Positions 55,364-64,000 of a DNA stretch of 64,000 nucleotides are shown piece by piece. A program made the position numbers and the translations under genes. Position 1 is the first letter of the stretch, and each line of letters starts with the position of its first letter. This DNA comes from Planctomycetota bacterium (GTDB lineage Bacteria > Planctomycetota > Planctomycetia > Gemmatales > Gemmataceae), in the NCBI GenBank assembly GCA_016873225.1, contig VGXS01000006.1:1-64000 (forward strand), read 5' to 3'. The notes under the pieces were generated by a model. It searched no databases and was not told the origin of the DNA. It saw only the letters and a list, made by a program, of their open reading frames with translations.

Positions 55364-55452
55364 CGTTGGCGTTTCACCCGAACGGGATTCAAGGAACCAA
55401 AATTTCACTATATCCGCGCGGGGTGCCTTGCAAAACGTTTTTCGCCACGATG

Positions 55453-56337
55453 TCAGTCGGGCAGGATTTCCGTTCCAATCCCGGCTTCCGTGAAGATTTC
55501 AAGGAGCAGGGCATGGTGTCGCCTTCCATCCACCATGTGGGTTTTCCTGACTCCCCTTTCCAGCGCCTCGAGGCAGGCTTCCACCTTGGGGATCATGCCG
55601 CCGACGATGACTCCCTCGGCCATCAGTTGCCGGCACTGGGCGCCCCTCAGCGATTGGATCAGGCTTGAAGCGTCGTCCCTGTCGCGAAGGACGCCGGGAA
55701 TGTCGGTCAGGAAAACCAGTTTCACGGCCTCAAGCGCCGCGGCCACTGCCGCCGCCGCCGTGTCGGCATTTACATTGAGCCAGCGGCCATGTTCGTCGTG
55801 CGCCAGCGAGGGAATTACCGGTATCACGCCGCCGAGGCAAAAATCGCCGATCAGGGACCTGTCCACGCGGTCAACGGCACCCACCCGGCCCAGGTCGACC
55901 ATTTGGCCCGACCCGTCGACGAGTTTCAGCGTGTCGCCGAAAAGGGACTGGAGTGGCCCGGTATGAAGGCCGACGGCGTGCCCGCCCAACTCCCGGATCG
56001 ACTTGACCAGTTGAGCGTTGGTCTCGTTGCAGAGCACATCCGTGACGATGGCCAGCGTGGACTCGTCGGTGTACCTGCGTCCCATCACCTTGCGGGTGGG
56101 CAGGCCCGAATCAGCCACCCGCCTGTCGATCGCCTTGCCGCCCCCATGGACAACAACGGGCCTGAGTCCCGCGGTTTGCAGGAACACAACATCCTCAAGC
56201 AGCGTGCGAACGGCCTCGGGGGCGTCCATGGTGCTGCCGCCCAACTTGATGACCACGGTCTGGTGGCGGAACCGGCGCAGGTAGCCCAGCGCCTCGATCA
56301 AGACCTCGGCCTTTTCGGTAGGTTGGAGCAATGCCAT
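55453..56337 (-). CDS. argB: Acetylglutamate kinase
   Basis: Phosphorylates N-acetylglutamate, the second step of arginine synthesis and usually the feedback-controlled one. The 294-residue amino-acid kinase shows VVIKLGGSTMD near residue 29, VVVHGGGKAIDRRV near residue 61, DFCLGGVIPVIPSL near residue 172 and NVNADTAAAAVAAALEAVKL near residue 192. Length and motifs are normal. It is first in the operon, starting 74 bases before argD. A small hairpin (56356-56380) lies just upstream in its leader. Confidence 0.96.
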   Translation of the reverse strand: MALLQPTEKAEVLIEALGYLRRFRHQTVVIKLGGSTMDAPEAVRTLLEDVVFLQTAGLRPVVVHGGGKAIDRRVADSGLPTRKVMGRRYTDESTLAIVTDVLCNETNAQLVKSIRELGGHAVGLHTGPLQSLFGDTLKLVDGSGQMVDLGRVGAVDRVDRSLIGDFCLGGVIPVIPSLAHDEHGRWLNVNADTAAAAVAAALEAVKLVFLTDIPGVLRDRDDASSLIQSLRGAQCRQLMAEGVIVGGMIPKVEACLEALERGVRKTHMVDGRRHHALLLEIFTEAGIGTEILPD

Positions 56338-56395
56338 CGGCTCACCGGGACTTGCGGCGGTTAAACACCGTAAAACCGCCTTGCGAAAAAAAATC

Positions 56396-56425
56396 TTGCA
56401 AAAACAACCTTGTGTCTTGTATCAT
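56396..56425 (+). promoter_or_regulatory. Candidate promoter for the small secreted protein gene
   Basis: TTGCAA (56396-56401) and TATCAT (56420-56425) are separated by 18 bases in an AT-rich stretch upstream of the small secreted protein gene. The match is moderate. Confidence 0.3.
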
Positions 56426-56516
56426 AATGAAGTATTTGCAACATTGGTTGTGTTGCGTTAAGGATCTTATCCAGGACGCCAACAAATTTTGACAAACTCC
56501 CAAGGAGATATTGATC

Positions 56517-56864
56517 ATGCGTATCGCTGGTGCGGTTATCGCCTCGCTCGCCTTGGCCTTCGCCATGGTTCTCAATGCCGGCGCCCAGGAAAAGAAGCCC
56601 GGCGCCGCCAAGCCGACCACCCTCAAGGGTGAAATCGGATGCCTCAAGTGCGGCTTCAGCGTTGCCGACAAGTGCAGCAACGGCATCAAGGTCAAGGAAG
56701 ACGGCAAGGATGTTATCTACGCCTTCGACGACGCTGGCGCCAAGGCTCCCTACCACAAGGAAATTTGCACCGACTCCAAGAACGGCTCCGTGATCGGCGT
56801 CGTCGCCAAGAAGGGTGACAAGGCCACCATCAAGCCCGGCAAGGACGGCGTCAAGTTCGACTGA
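56517..56864 (+). CDS. Small secreted cysteine-containing protein
   Basis: A 115-residue exported protein. The signal peptide (RIAGAVIASLALAFAMVLNA) is followed by a lysine-rich mature part with CLKCGFSVADKC near residue 43, which may bind metal or form disulfides, and a fourth Cys in HKEICTD. It resembles the DUF6370-type small secreted proteins common in planctomycetes, a comparison made from memory. AAGGAG lies nine bases before the ATG. It is followed by a strong terminator, so it is probably transcribed alone and perhaps highly. Function unknown. Confidence 0.75.
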   Translation: MRIAGAVIASLALAFAMVLNAGAQEKKPGAAKPTTLKGEIGCLKCGFSVADKCSNGIKVKEDGKDVIYAFDDAGAKAPYHKEICTDSKNGSVIGVVAKKGDKATIKPGKDGVKFD

Positions 56865-56894
56865 TTGACAACGACTGACTTCGCATGATCCCGA

Positions 56895-56922
56895 CGCCAC
56901 CCGCCACGCGGGTGGCGTTTTT
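56895..56922 (+). terminator. Rho-independent terminator
   Basis: A perfect ten-base stem, CGCCACCCGC (56895-56904) with GCGGGTGGCG (56908-56917), a three-base loop and TTTTT immediately after (56918-56922). It lies 31 bases after the small secreted protein gene and before ispH. Confidence 0.92.
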
Positions 56923-57000
56923 GTTGCCATCTTCCTTTGGCTGAACCCGGTTTGTTTGGTAAACCTATCGTTGTATCCAACCCAGGGAACGGGACTTGCC

Positions 57001-57933
57001 ATGAAGATCATTCTGGCCAATCCGAGAGGTTTTTGCGCCGGCGTCAACATGGCCATCGAAAGCCTGGAGCGCGCCCTGCAACTCTTCGGCACGCCGCTTT
57101 ATGTCTACCACGAGATCGTCCACAACAGGCCTGTGGTGGAACGGTTCAGCGCCAAGGGCGTCGAATTCGTGGACAGCATCGATGAGGTGCCACGCGGCGC
57201 GACGGTGCTTTACAGCGCCCATGGCGTTTCCCCGGCCATTCGCAACGCCGCGCAGGAACGATCCCTTCGCGCCATTGATGCCACTTGTCCCCTGGTCACC
57301 AAGGTGCATGTCGAGGCGATCAAGTTCGCTCGCGAGGGGTATCACATCATCCTCATCGGGCATGAGGGCCACGACGAAGTGTTGGGCACCATGGGCGAAG
57401 CTCCGGAGGCCATGACACTGGTGCAGGATGCCGCGGATGTGGCCCGGCTTGAAATTCCGCCCGGCACCAAGCTGGCCTACCTGACCCAAACCACCTTGAG
57501 TGTTGACGAGGCTTCTGAAATCATCGGCGCTCTCAGGGCCCGGTTTCCCGATATCGCCGGCCCCAAGAAGGAAGACATCTGCTATGCCACGCAGAATCGC
57601 CAGGAAGCGGTGAAAACCCTGGTGGGTGAAGCCGATTCGGTCATCGTCCTGGGAAGCCGCAACAGTTCCAACAGCAACAGGCTGGCGGAACTGGCGTGTG
57701 CCAAGGGCAAGCCCGCCCGTCTTATCGACACGGCCGCCGAACTGGACCCCGCCTGGTTTCAGGGGCATGAAACCGTGCTGGTTACCGCCGGCGCCAGCGC
57801 GCCGGAGGATGTGGTGGAAGCCTGCATCGAAAGGCTGAAGAGCCTCTTCAACGCCACGGTGGAAAGCCGTGTCGTGCGCGAGGAGAATGTCAGCTTTCCG
57901 CTCCCTCGCGAACTGACCGTCCTGGCCCGCTGA
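57001..57933 (+). CDS. ispH: 4-hydroxy-3-methylbut-2-enyl diphosphate reductase
   Basis: The last enzyme of the MEP isoprenoid pathway, producing IPP and DMAPP with a 4Fe-4S cluster. The 310-residue protein has the three cluster cysteines in NPRGFCAGVNMA near residue 13, AIDATCPLVTKVH near residue 97 and EDICYATQNRQEAVK near residue 198. AHGVSPAIR near residue 77 and the C-terminal TAGASAPEDVVEACI near residue 263 also match. The ATG at 57001 is chosen because the family N-terminus starts there. It reads into the oxidoreductase gene two bases later. Confidence 0.96.
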   Translation: MKIILANPRGFCAGVNMAIESLERALQLFGTPLYVYHEIVHNRPVVERFSAKGVEFVDSIDEVPRGATVLYSAHGVSPAIRNAAQERSLRAIDATCPLVTKVHVEAIKFAREGYHIILIGHEGHDEVLGTMGEAPEAMTLVQDAADVARLEIPPGTKLAYLTQTTLSVDEASEIIGALRARFPDIAGPKKEDICYATQNRQEAVKTLVGEADSVIVLGSRNSSNSNRLAELACAKGKPARLIDTAAELDPAWFQGHETVLVTAGASAPEDVVEACIERLKSLFNATVESRVVREENVSFPLPRELTVLAR

Positions 57934-57935
57934 CC

Positions 57936-59030
57936 ATGCGAGCGCCCCCGTTGCCACCACCCGTGGCACTCCCGGCCGACCCGAGCGTTGGCATCGGGGT
58001 GCTTGGCGCCGGCTTCATTGTGGATGAGTGCCATCTCGTGGCCTACCGGGCCTCGGGGTTGAATGTGCGCGCCGTGGCCTCGCGAAGGCGGGAGCAGGCC
58101 GAAAAGGTGGCCTTGAGGCATGGCATCGCCTTGGCGACCGATGATTTCAGTCGTGTGCTCGATGACACAACGGTGGCCGTGCTCGACATCGCCGTGCCTC
58201 CCATGGCCCAGCCCGAACTGATTCGGGAGGCCTGCAAGCGCCCGCATATCCGCGGCATCCTAGCCCAAAAGCCCTTGGCGATGGACCCCGTAACAGCGCG
58301 GGACCTGGTGGAGTGCTGCGAGAGGGCCGGCAAACGGCTGGCCGTGAACCAGAACATGCGCCACGACCATTCCGTGGCCTCCCTGAAGACGCTTCTTGAC
58401 AGCGGCCTTTTGGGGGAGCCGGTCCTGGCCAGCATCGACATGCGCGCCATCCCGCACTGGATGCCTTGGGCCCGCGACGGCAGGTCCCTGGCCACTTATG
58501 TGATGAGCATCCATCACCTTGACACCTTCAGGTATTGGCTGGGAAATCCCGAACGAGTGTTGGCCAGCTCGCGCCCGGACCCGCGAACCGGTTTCACCCA
58601 TGCCGACGGCATCAATTTGTACATCCTTGAATTTCCATCAGGCGCCCGCGCCACTTCCATCGACGATGTCTGGGCCGGTCCCGCCCGTGAGGGAGTTGAG
58701 CCCGACATCGGCATACGCTGGCGGGTGGAAGGGACTGAAGGCTTGGCGACCGGCACGATTGGGTGGCCGGGTTGGCCGGCGCGCGTGCCCAGCACCATCG
58801 ATTACGCCTGCAAGCGGTTGGGCGGGAATTGGCATCGTCCAAGGTGGCCGGATGCCTGGTTTCCCGACGCGTTCATCGGCCCCATGGCCGACCTGCTTGT
58901 TTCCTTGGAAACGGGCGGGGCTCCGTCGATCTCAGGCCGTGACAACCTTGGAACCATGGCGCTTTGCGAGGCGGTGATGACCTCGGCCCGGGAACACCGC
59001 GTGACCAGCCCGGCCGAGTGGCTGGGGTGA
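57936..59030 (+). CDS. Gfo/Idh/MocA family oxidoreductase
   Basis: A 364-residue NAD(P)-dependent dehydrogenase of the Gfo/Idh/MocA family, acting on sugars or related compounds. The Rossmann motif is VGIGVLGAGFIVDECHLVAY near residue 18, the lysine-containing catalytic segment GILAQKPLAMDPVTARDLVE near residue 108 (the E-K-P position is Q-K-P here) and NQNMRHDHS near residue 138. The C-terminal domain is the usual beta-sheet. It starts two bases after the ispH stop, so they form an operon. Substrate unknown. Confidence 0.88.
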   Translation: MRAPPLPPPVALPADPSVGIGVLGAGFIVDECHLVAYRASGLNVRAVASRRREQAEKVALRHGIALATDDFSRVLDDTTVAVLDIAVPPMAQPELIREACKRPHIRGILAQKPLAMDPVTARDLVECCERAGKRLAVNQNMRHDHSVASLKTLLDSGLLGEPVLASIDMRAIPHWMPWARDGRSLATYVMSIHHLDTFRYWLGNPERVLASSRPDPRTGFTHADGINLYILEFPSGARATSIDDVWAGPAREGVEPDIGIRWRVEGTEGLATGTIGWPGWPARVPSTIDYACKRLGGNWHRPRWPDAWFPDAFIGPMADLLVSLETGGAPSISGRDNLGTMALCEAVMTSAREHRVTSPAEWLG

Positions 59031-59047
59031 CCAAATGACTTGGTAGG

Positions 59048-60727
59048 CTATTTGGCAGCGGGTTCGGCGATGTCAATGCCGTCGAGAGCCAATCCCATGA
59101 GGGATCCAAGCAATCTCGAAAACAGATCCGCGTCGAGTTTTTCGCAGGCCCGCTTGGGTAGCGCTGGCCAGGCCTTGGCAAAGGCGTCGTCAAAAGCGCC
59201 GTGGTTGTTGAACATAAGGTCAACTTTGGCGTGGGCTCCGAAGATGATGCTGATTTGGCCGGCCTTGTTGTCCATCTTGACCGTGATCTCCCTCAGTTTT
59301 TCATCCTGCGCGTTCGGGGATATCCAGTCAGCTTGGAAGATGTCGCCAATTTGGCGGGCATTGGCTGGAATCCAGCCACATTCCAGGAAGTGCGCCAGCA
59401 TCCGAGACCGCGATTCCGCGGAAATGATGACCGGCAAGGTCGCGATGGACGCCATGCTTTTGGTCATGGCACCGTGCCCGGGTTGAACTGTGTTGAATTG
59501 GAAATTGAAGTTTCGCTCGGTTTGACTCAGCCAAAAAACGGGAACCATTCCCTGCGAAGCGGGAAACTCCCGGATTTCCTTTTCGCCGTTCAGCAGCAAC
59601 CGCATGGCTGTGGTTGTCGTTTCCACGGCCAGCCCTAACGCGCCATCCTGGAAGGTGACAATGGTGAACGATTCGGCCGCTGGATCGGCCTTCACAAGGA
59701 CCTCGCGCGTGCCTCCCTTGGCTGTCCGCCAATTCGCCCGGAACGCGATCCCCTTGAATGCTCCCTGGAGGATCAATGGTATCGCCTTGTCAAAGGCTTG
59801 CCTGGTTGTTTCGAGTGAGGGTTTCAGGCGGGCGATCGCTGGGAGCAATTTCCGGGCTGAAGCCGAAAACGGGTTTCCTGCTACCGCAGCATGGAGAAGT
59901 GATTGAGTCGCCCGTTCCGCCTGGCCGCGCGAAAGCAGCAGGGTTCCCAGAAGGTAGTGTGCCTCGGGTGAGGGTTCGCGGGTTACCAAATCCTCGAGGG
60001 CTTGAAGTGCGGCATCCTGTTGTTTTTCAAGCATCAGGATCCTGGCCAGGCAAAGGTAATTGTCCTGTTGTTTGCGCTCATCTTCAGGAAGGTGGTTTTC
60101 TATCATGGACCACAAAAACGGTCGGACGGTGGCGTGTCCAACATGCGATTTCAGCGCCAAAATCCGTTCAACAGGCGTCGGTGTAATCCTGAGAAGATTG
60201 GTGATGGCCTTGGAAGTGTCGGTTTGGTCAGACTGAATTTTCGCGAGTATTTTGGACGGAACGGGGATGTCCAGCAGCAGGGCCAGGAGAATGATCTCGG
60301 AGTTCGGTTCCTCAGGCACAAGCGAGATGGTGTTGGCGAGCGCGGCCTTGAATTGGTCAAGCTCGTTTTGGGAAAGGCATTTCTGGCGTCCCGCCAAACG
60401 GGACACCAAAGCGGGCTTGATGCCGTTCCATTTTTCCTGAAAGCACACAAAGCGAGTGAATGTGCTGGCCTGGTGGTTGATCAGTAAGTCGGCTTTAAGG
60501 CGGGTTGTTTCCTCCTGATGGTTGGCCATGGCAGCCATCATCAGCGCCCTGTAGGTATTGAAGGCCTTGGCGTCAGCTTCCGCTATTGGATTGGCAACCC
60601 TTTCATGATTCGAACCGACCAGGCCGACGATTTCCACGGCAGGATGGGGCGGAATTGTCAGCGGACCGTCGCGGCCTGCTTGTGCGAACGCCGCCAAGCA
60701 GACCACGAACATTCCCAACGCGCCCAT
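59048..60727 (-). CDS. Secreted TPR-containing hypothetical protein
   Basis: A 559-residue exported protein (signal MGALGMFVVCLAAFAQAG). The central part (about residues 200-310) has helical repeats resembling TPR, such as AALQALEDLVTREPSPEAHY and LLGTLLLSRGQAERATQSLL. The C-terminal 220 residues are mixed beta/alpha with strands such as ESFTIVTFQDGALGLAVETT. Codon use and composition are slightly less GC-rich than the neighbours. No known family was recognised. It is convergent with the oxidoreductase. Confidence 0.65.
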   Translation of the reverse strand: MGALGMFVVCLAAFAQAGRDGPLTIPPHPAVEIVGLVGSNHERVANPIAEADAKAFNTYRALMMAAMANHQEETTRLKADLLINHQASTFTRFVCFQEKWNGIKPALVSRLAGRQKCLSQNELDQFKAALANTISLVPEEPNSEIILLALLLDIPVPSKILAKIQSDQTDTSKAITNLLRITPTPVERILALKSHVGHATVRPFLWSMIENHLPEDERKQQDNYLCLARILMLEKQQDAALQALEDLVTREPSPEAHYLLGTLLLSRGQAERATQSLLHAAVAGNPFSASARKLLPAIARLKPSLETTRQAFDKAIPLILQGAFKGIAFRANWRTAKGGTREVLVKADPAAESFTIVTFQDGALGLAVETTTTAMRLLLNGEKEIREFPASQGMVPVFWLSQTERNFNFQFNTVQPGHGAMTKSMASIATLPVIISAESRSRMLAHFLECGWIPANARQIGDIFQADWISPNAQDEKLREITVKMDNKAGQISIIFGAHAKVDLMFNNHGAFDDAFAKAWPALPKRACEKLDADLFSRLLGSLMGLALDGIDIAEPAAK

Positions 60728-60813
60728 GGAGGCTGCTCCAGACTTGAACTGGTTGACAACGCCGCTGGTTATTTCATCTGTTGCTGAAAATCAACGGGAA
60801 ACAGGCCGAACGC

Positions 60814-63800
60814 TCATCTCAGCGAAGCCAAAAACTCAACAAGGTCGCGCAGTTCGCGGCGCGTGAGTTTGTTGACCAGGTCGGCGGGCATGGCCGAGGG
60901 GCCCCTGTCGTGCTCCTCGATGTCCGCCGCCGGGATGCTCATTTCGGTTCCCTCGGCGGTCACGAGCGTCATTTTGCCACCGGTGGATGCCCGCAGCACG
61001 CCCGTCACCGTCTTGCCATTCTTGAGCGAGATGACAACGGTTTCGTACCCTTGGGCGATCGCCTTGTTGGGTTCGATGATCGATTCGAGGAGGTACTGCC
61101 TGTCCTTGCGGATCGCCAAGGTATCGAGGGCCGGGCCGACGATTCCGCCGGAACCCTTGATCGCATGGCAGCGGACACAACTCACCTCCGCCTTGTGCAG
61201 GTAGACTCGCAAGCCGGCCTCGGCGTCCCCGCCCGACAGGCATTCGCGGTACTTGTTTCCTTTTTCAAGGGCGTCGATGGCGGAACGGTCCGAGGCGCTG
61301 CCGGCCTGGGCCCGTGCCGCCTCGGCCACTTCCAACGCCAAGGCCGGTTCCACCGAGCCACCCTTGAGCGCTTCCACCAGCGGTTTCAACATCGCTCGCG
61401 CCTCGGGTGACTTGTCGGCACCCAATGCGGCGATGGCGGCCTGCTTCTCCCAGACGGTGCCGGCCGCGAGGGCCTTCTCCGCCAGCGGGCGGGTCTTGGC
61501 CGCGTCGCGAAGCGCGGAAAACCCCAATGCCTTGGCGCGCACCTTGGGCTCATCATCCGCCAGCGCCTTGTCACGCATGGCGTCGAAGCGTTTGGCATCG
61601 AGCGAGTGAAGGGCCTCCAAAGCTTCCACGCGCGCCATGGCACCCAGCGCCTTGTCCATGGCCAAGTCTCCCAAGGCCGGGGCCAAATCCTTGATTCCCA
61701 AGGCCGCGGCCGCCTGCACGGCGGCGCTCCGAACCTTCGCCGGCGAAGCCAAGAGCGAACCCAGGTTCGAGCGAATCGCGGCACGCGCGGGCTCGGCTTG
61801 GCGCTCGGCGAGAGGCCTCCATAACCCGACGATCGAATCGCGACCCGATGGCTTGGCCCATTGGTTGAGATAGTCGAGCGCCTCGACACGAAGGCTTTCC
61901 GGCGCCCCCGTGCGACCGGCAAACGCGGCCAACGCCATGGCATCTTCGGGACGGCCAAGCCGATACCGTGATGCCAGCGCCCTTCGAAGCAGCGGTTCAG
62001 GGGCGCCTGCCTTGTCCGTCAGCTTGCCAAGGGCCTCGCGGGCGCCATCCACCGGCAGGTCATGGATCAACCGGGCGGCTTCGGAGGACACCACGGTGTC
62101 GGCGTCGTTCACCAGCAGGCTCGCCACCTCGACCGGAGGATTTTCCACACGGCGAAGCGCGAGCACGGCACCCAGTCGCACGGCGGCGCTGGCATCCCTG
62201 GCGGCCATCATCAGGCCTTGGGTGTCGGCCGACCTGGCCAAAAGAATCGCCGCGGCGTGCCTGAGAACGGGGTCGGCGTTGTCATTGGAGCGAAGCGAGG
62301 CGACGGCCTCATCGCCGGAGGCCGGTTTGATATGGCGGGCCAAGGCCAAGGCGGCGCGGGCGGCCACGCGGGCATCCTTCTCCGACACCAAGGCCTTGAG
62401 TGCCTTGGCCGATTCCGCTCCAGGAACCTCTCCCAGCGCCCGGGCGGCTTGTGATCGAATCTCGGGATCCTTGTCACTGGCCGCCCCGATCAAGGCCTTG
62501 GCCGCGGCCTCACGCGCCTTTCCGTCAAGCCTGTGGGCGACGGAAAGGCCCCACAGCGCGTGCACGCGTGCCAGCAACGAACCTTGGGAAGCGAGCACGC
62601 TTGCCAAGGCGGCGGTGTCGCCGCGGCGCGCCAGTTCGAGATGCGCCTCCAGTCGCACCCGGCGATCGGCATGGCCGAGGCACTTGGCCAAAACGCCCGC
62701 ATCCTCCTTGGTCCAGTCGCCCTGGAGCAGTGCCTGGGTTTCCTTGACAATAGGCTTGGCGAATTCGGCGTCGTTGCGGGCCGCGAAAATGCGGCCCTTC
62801 ATCGGCTGGTTCCAGCCCTCGGTCCAGTCGCTGACATACACCTGTCCATCCGCGCCGAACTCGACATCGGTCACAAGAAGCGACCAGATGAAATCCTCTC
62901 GGCGGATGAATTCGAAGGTGGCTCCCTTGGGCTTGTGCCAGATGGCGTGAACGCCGCTGCCGCCAGAGCCTCCGCGGAAGTCGCACATCATGAACGCGCC
63001 GTTGTATTTTTCCGGAAGCCCGGTTCCCGGGTAGGCGGCAAGTCCCGAGGGCCTGGCGCCGACATTGGCCAGGGGCGGGGTGATCCATGCCGGTTGCGCC
63101 GGGTGGCGGGGCTTCCACATTCCCTCGAGGTTCCAGGCGCCGCGCGCGGTCGGTTTCCTCAGGAACTGGTAGCCGATCCGCCATCCGGAGTCGCCCTGGT
63201 CTCCAGATGTGTCCAGCGGGCCTGGTCGCCGCCATCGGAGTTGTTGTCTCCCGTGAACAATTCGCCCAAGTCGTCGAATGCCAATTCCTGGGGGTTGCGG
63301 AGGCCGAAGGCGAAGACCTCGAGGTTGGACCCGTCGGGTTCGCACCGAAGCACGGCGCCCGTGTCGGCGAGCGCGGCCGGGGCCTTGAGCCCCGGTACAT
63401 TGAGGCCGCGATCGCCGATGGAAAAGTAGAGCCGCCTGTCGGGCCCCATCACCAAGCCATGCAAGTCGTGGCCGAGGAAACCGACATGAACTCCATAGCC
63501 CGTGGAAAGGGACTTGCGGCTGGCGTCCTTGGTGCCGTCCTTGTTGGATTCCATTTGCCATAAGTCGGGAATGCAGGTGAACCAGACCTTGTCGCCCCGG
63601 GCGAGTAGGCCGGCGCCGATGCCGTCCACGCGGTTGCTGAAGCCGTCGGCGAACACCGAGGCCTTGTCGGCGACCCCGTCGCCATCGGTGTCAAGGAGCA
63701 AGCGCACACGATCGTGGCTTTCGCCGTACGAGGCGGCCTTGGCTCCCAGTTTTTTCTGGTACATGCGGTCGCGGTCGGCGACTGTTCGGCAAGCAAGATC

Positions 63801-64000
63801 GTCATCGAGCCAATCCATGTGCTTGCGAATGTCAGTCACGCCGGCGTGAAGCCGGAAGGTCTCGGCGACATAGCAGCGCAGGCGTTTGTCGAGCGTGAAG
63901 GCCACAGGATTAGCCAGTAGGGGTTCCGCCGCGAACAGGCGGGTTGAGAAACCCTCGGGAACCTTGATCCGCTTGAGCGTGGCCACGGGTTCCTGGGACG
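60814..64000 (-). pseudogene. PVC-type haem-binding dehydrogenase, frameshifted and cut by the window edge
   Basis: A large member of the family with an N-terminal beta-propeller, HEAT repeats and a C-terminal c-type cytochrome. The start lies beyond 64000: the frame is open to the edge and reads SQEPVATLKRIKVPEGFSTR, without the leader. The N-terminal part (to about 63200) shows YVAETFRLH, LDTDGDGVADKASVFADGF and ELFTGDNNSDGGDQARW. The C-terminal part in another frame continues GDQGDSGWRIGYQFL, then SDWTEGWNQPMKGRIF, many HEAT repeats and VSCVRCHAIKGSGGIVGPAL. The family normally reads ...DGGDQARW...GGDSGWRIGYQF in one frame, so one base is lost or gained near 63195-63215. This may be a real mutation, a programmed shift or an assembly error. 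Confidence 0.8.

Noticed and set aside
56356..56380. GGCGGTT/AACCGCC hairpin near argB as a terminator
   Set aside because: On the plus strand it is followed by an A-run, not T. On the minus strand the T-run precedes it. It may be a leader structure only.
1..64000. CRISPR arrays, insertion sequences, integrases or prophage genes
   Set aside because: No regularly spaced repeats, transposase motifs or phage structural genes were found by reading the sequence and its translations.

Overview
The window reads as a GC-rich chromosomal segment from a planctomycete (PVC superphylum). Supporting signs are a PVC-type cytochrome/HEAT dehydrogenase family present twice, a short planctomycete-type lipoprotein at 9797-10015, small secreted proteins with few homologues elsewhere, a kinase-like/TPR giant protein, and above all a complete planctomycetal bacterial microcompartment (BMC) operon. 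No rRNA, tRNA, CRISPR array, insertion sequence or prophage was seen.

Layout. 105-9783: an MFS transporter, then a rightward run of a PQQ-like propeller protein, a NIPSNAP protein, a UPF1/SMUBP2-like helicase, two tandem retropepsin-PDZ proteins and a HEAT/CxxCH protein. 9797-19876: a small lipoprotein, an HU/IHF protein, an AsmA-like protein, a UPF0173 hydrolase, a second MFS transporter, then a rightward housekeeping run (proC, guaA, dapF, a DUF374 acyltransferase, a DUF2752 membrane protein, a lipoprotein, a CDGSH protein). 20239-25054: a leftward aldose epimerase, methyltransferase and TIM-barrel isomerase with 4-base overlaps, and a rightward zinc-type ABC binding protein plus ATPase with no permease.

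25116-35598 is one leftward BMC operon of 16 genes: DeoR regulator, PduL, two BMC-H shell hexamer genes, acetate kinase, a small selenoprotein, BMC-P, CoA-acylating aldehyde dehydrogenase, BMC-P, an RpiB-like protein, BMC-P, class II aldolase, a two-helix membrane protein, a malate/lactate-type dehydrogenase, an 88-residue acidic protein, and a TIM-barrel protein of unknown function. From what is known of planctomycetal BMCs, the pathway would split fuculose/rhamnulose phosphate to lactaldehyde and take it through lactyl-CoA and lactyl-phosphate to lactate plus ATP. A good sigma70-type promoter lies upstream of deoR.

The most notable observation is at 31879-32118: a SelW-like (Rdx family) gene in this operon whose redox motif is Cys-Thr-Ser-TGA. 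The TGA sits exactly at the Sec/Cys position and is followed at the right spacing by a strong SECIS-like hairpin. A conventional gene caller would miss or truncate it. Also notable: GC hairpins bracket the two BMC-H genes, and terminal helices resembling encapsulation peptides occur on four cargo proteins.

35928-64000: a secreted hydrolase, a ferredoxin, a metallo-beta-lactamase-fold protein, a kinase-like/TPR protein with a lost catalytic Asp, a lysine 2,3-aminomutase coupled to two ATP-grasp ligases, queD-queC, a MurB-like protein with apparently altered catalytic residues next to an FtsQ-like protein, an arginine operon (argB-argD-argF), ispH, an oxidoreductase, a TPR protein, and at the right edge a frameshifted, incomplete PVC-type dehydrogenase.
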